Shown here piece by piece: positions 13,656 to 13,822 of a stretch of DNA of 13,822 nucleotides; the first letter of the stretch is position 1; every line of letters begins with the position of its first letter. Position numbers and translations under genes: made by a program. Location of the stretch: contig JBELIG010000071.1 in assembly GCA_042091035.1 (NCBI GenBank), positions 1-13,822 on the forward strand, given 5' to 3'. The DNA comes from AM-2324 sp042091035 (lineage in GTDB: Bacteria; Bacteroidota; Bacteroidia; Chitinophagales; Saprospiraceae). The notes under the pieces were generated by a model that searched no databases, was not told where the DNA came from, and worked only from the letters and a program-made list of their open reading frames with translations.

Positions 13656-13822
13656 CCCAAAAAGAGTTAAATATTTTTTGCTAAGATAACATTTATATTA
13701 AAAAATATCTTACTTTTGCAATAGTCGAAAGAAAATTCACTCCGATTTAATATTGCAGATATCCGTTATTCTTATCGACTACTCTGCATTGTTTAATTAG
13801 ACATTTCTATTTTCTTACCCAC
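13656..13822 (+). promoter_or_regulatory. Likely promoter and 5' leader of a plus-strand gene beyond the right edge
   Basis: A -7 box TACTTTTG at 13711-13718 faces right, away from serS. About 100 nt of sequence without an ATG follow to the window edge, so any gene it drives starts outside. A TTTG at 13677-13680 is 30 nt upstream, too far for a standard -33 element. The leader has complementary segments TAGTCGA (13722-13728) and TCGACTA (13775-13781), and TGCAATA (13717-13723) with TATTGCA (13751-13757), which could form alternative stems. The downstream gene is unknown. Confidence 0.35.

Noticed and set aside
1..13822. Mobile elements, CRISPR arrays, tRNA or rRNA genes, toxin-antitoxin or defence genes
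   Set aside because: I looked on both strands and found no transposase, integrase, regularly spaced repeats, cloverleaf or known defence domain; almost all of the window is taken by housekeeping and envelope genes.

Overview
The window reads as an ordinary chromosomal segment of a low-GC member of the Bacteroidota, probably a Cytophagia/Flavobacteriia-type bacterium with a type IX secretion system (T9SS). The evidence is the bamD-rpoZ-coaBC-DUF4835 (PorD) gene order, a PorX-type response regulator with a PglZ domain, secretory signal peptides ending in Ala-Gln, and exact matches to the Bacteroidota -7 promoter motif TAnnTTTG on the coding strand just upstream of five genes or operons. Genus cannot be told from the sequence alone.

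Left block (1-6031, minus strand). Transcription runs right to left: bamD (outer-membrane assembly lipoprotein), rpoZ (omega-like RNA polymerase subunit, overlapping bamD by 8 nt), coaBC (coenzyme A synthesis), porD/DUF4835, an unrecognised secreted 525-residue protein, then mlaE and the start of mlaF (lipid-transport ABC transporter), which runs off the left edge. -7 boxes precede bamD (two in tandem), coaBC and mlaE, so this is a series of abutting transcription units. The unrecognised protein sits where recN is commonly found in this cluster.

Middle block (6032-9842). A plus-strand operon of three tightly packed genes encodes a two-helix membrane protein of the DUF3137 type, a secreted TraB/GumN-family protein and a gamma-carbonic-anhydrase-like hexapeptide protein. 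Its last gene overlaps by 14 nt the 3' end of a convergent HD-domain phosphohydrolase gene. The 260-nt gap before this operon holds the bamD promoters and a possible 27-codon small ORF.

Right block (9843-13822). porX (plus) lies divergent to the HD gene and convergent to a serS-frr pair (seryl-tRNA synthetase, ribosome recycling factor; minus). One strong bidirectional terminator fills the space between the porX and frr stop codons. The right end holds the serS promoter overlapped by an inverted repeat, and a plus-strand -7 box apparently driving a gene beyond the edge.

Functionally the window joins envelope biogenesis (BamD, MlaE/F, PorD, PorX) to housekeeping (RpoZ, CoaBC, SerS, Frr). I found no mobile element, CRISPR array, rRNA, tRNA or defence locus, and nothing I would call a new system. 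The points most worth a second look are the unrecognised 525-residue protein, the inverted repeats abutting the coaBC and serS -7 boxes, the changed catalytic residues in CoaBC, and the DUF3137-GumN-carbonic anhydrase operon.
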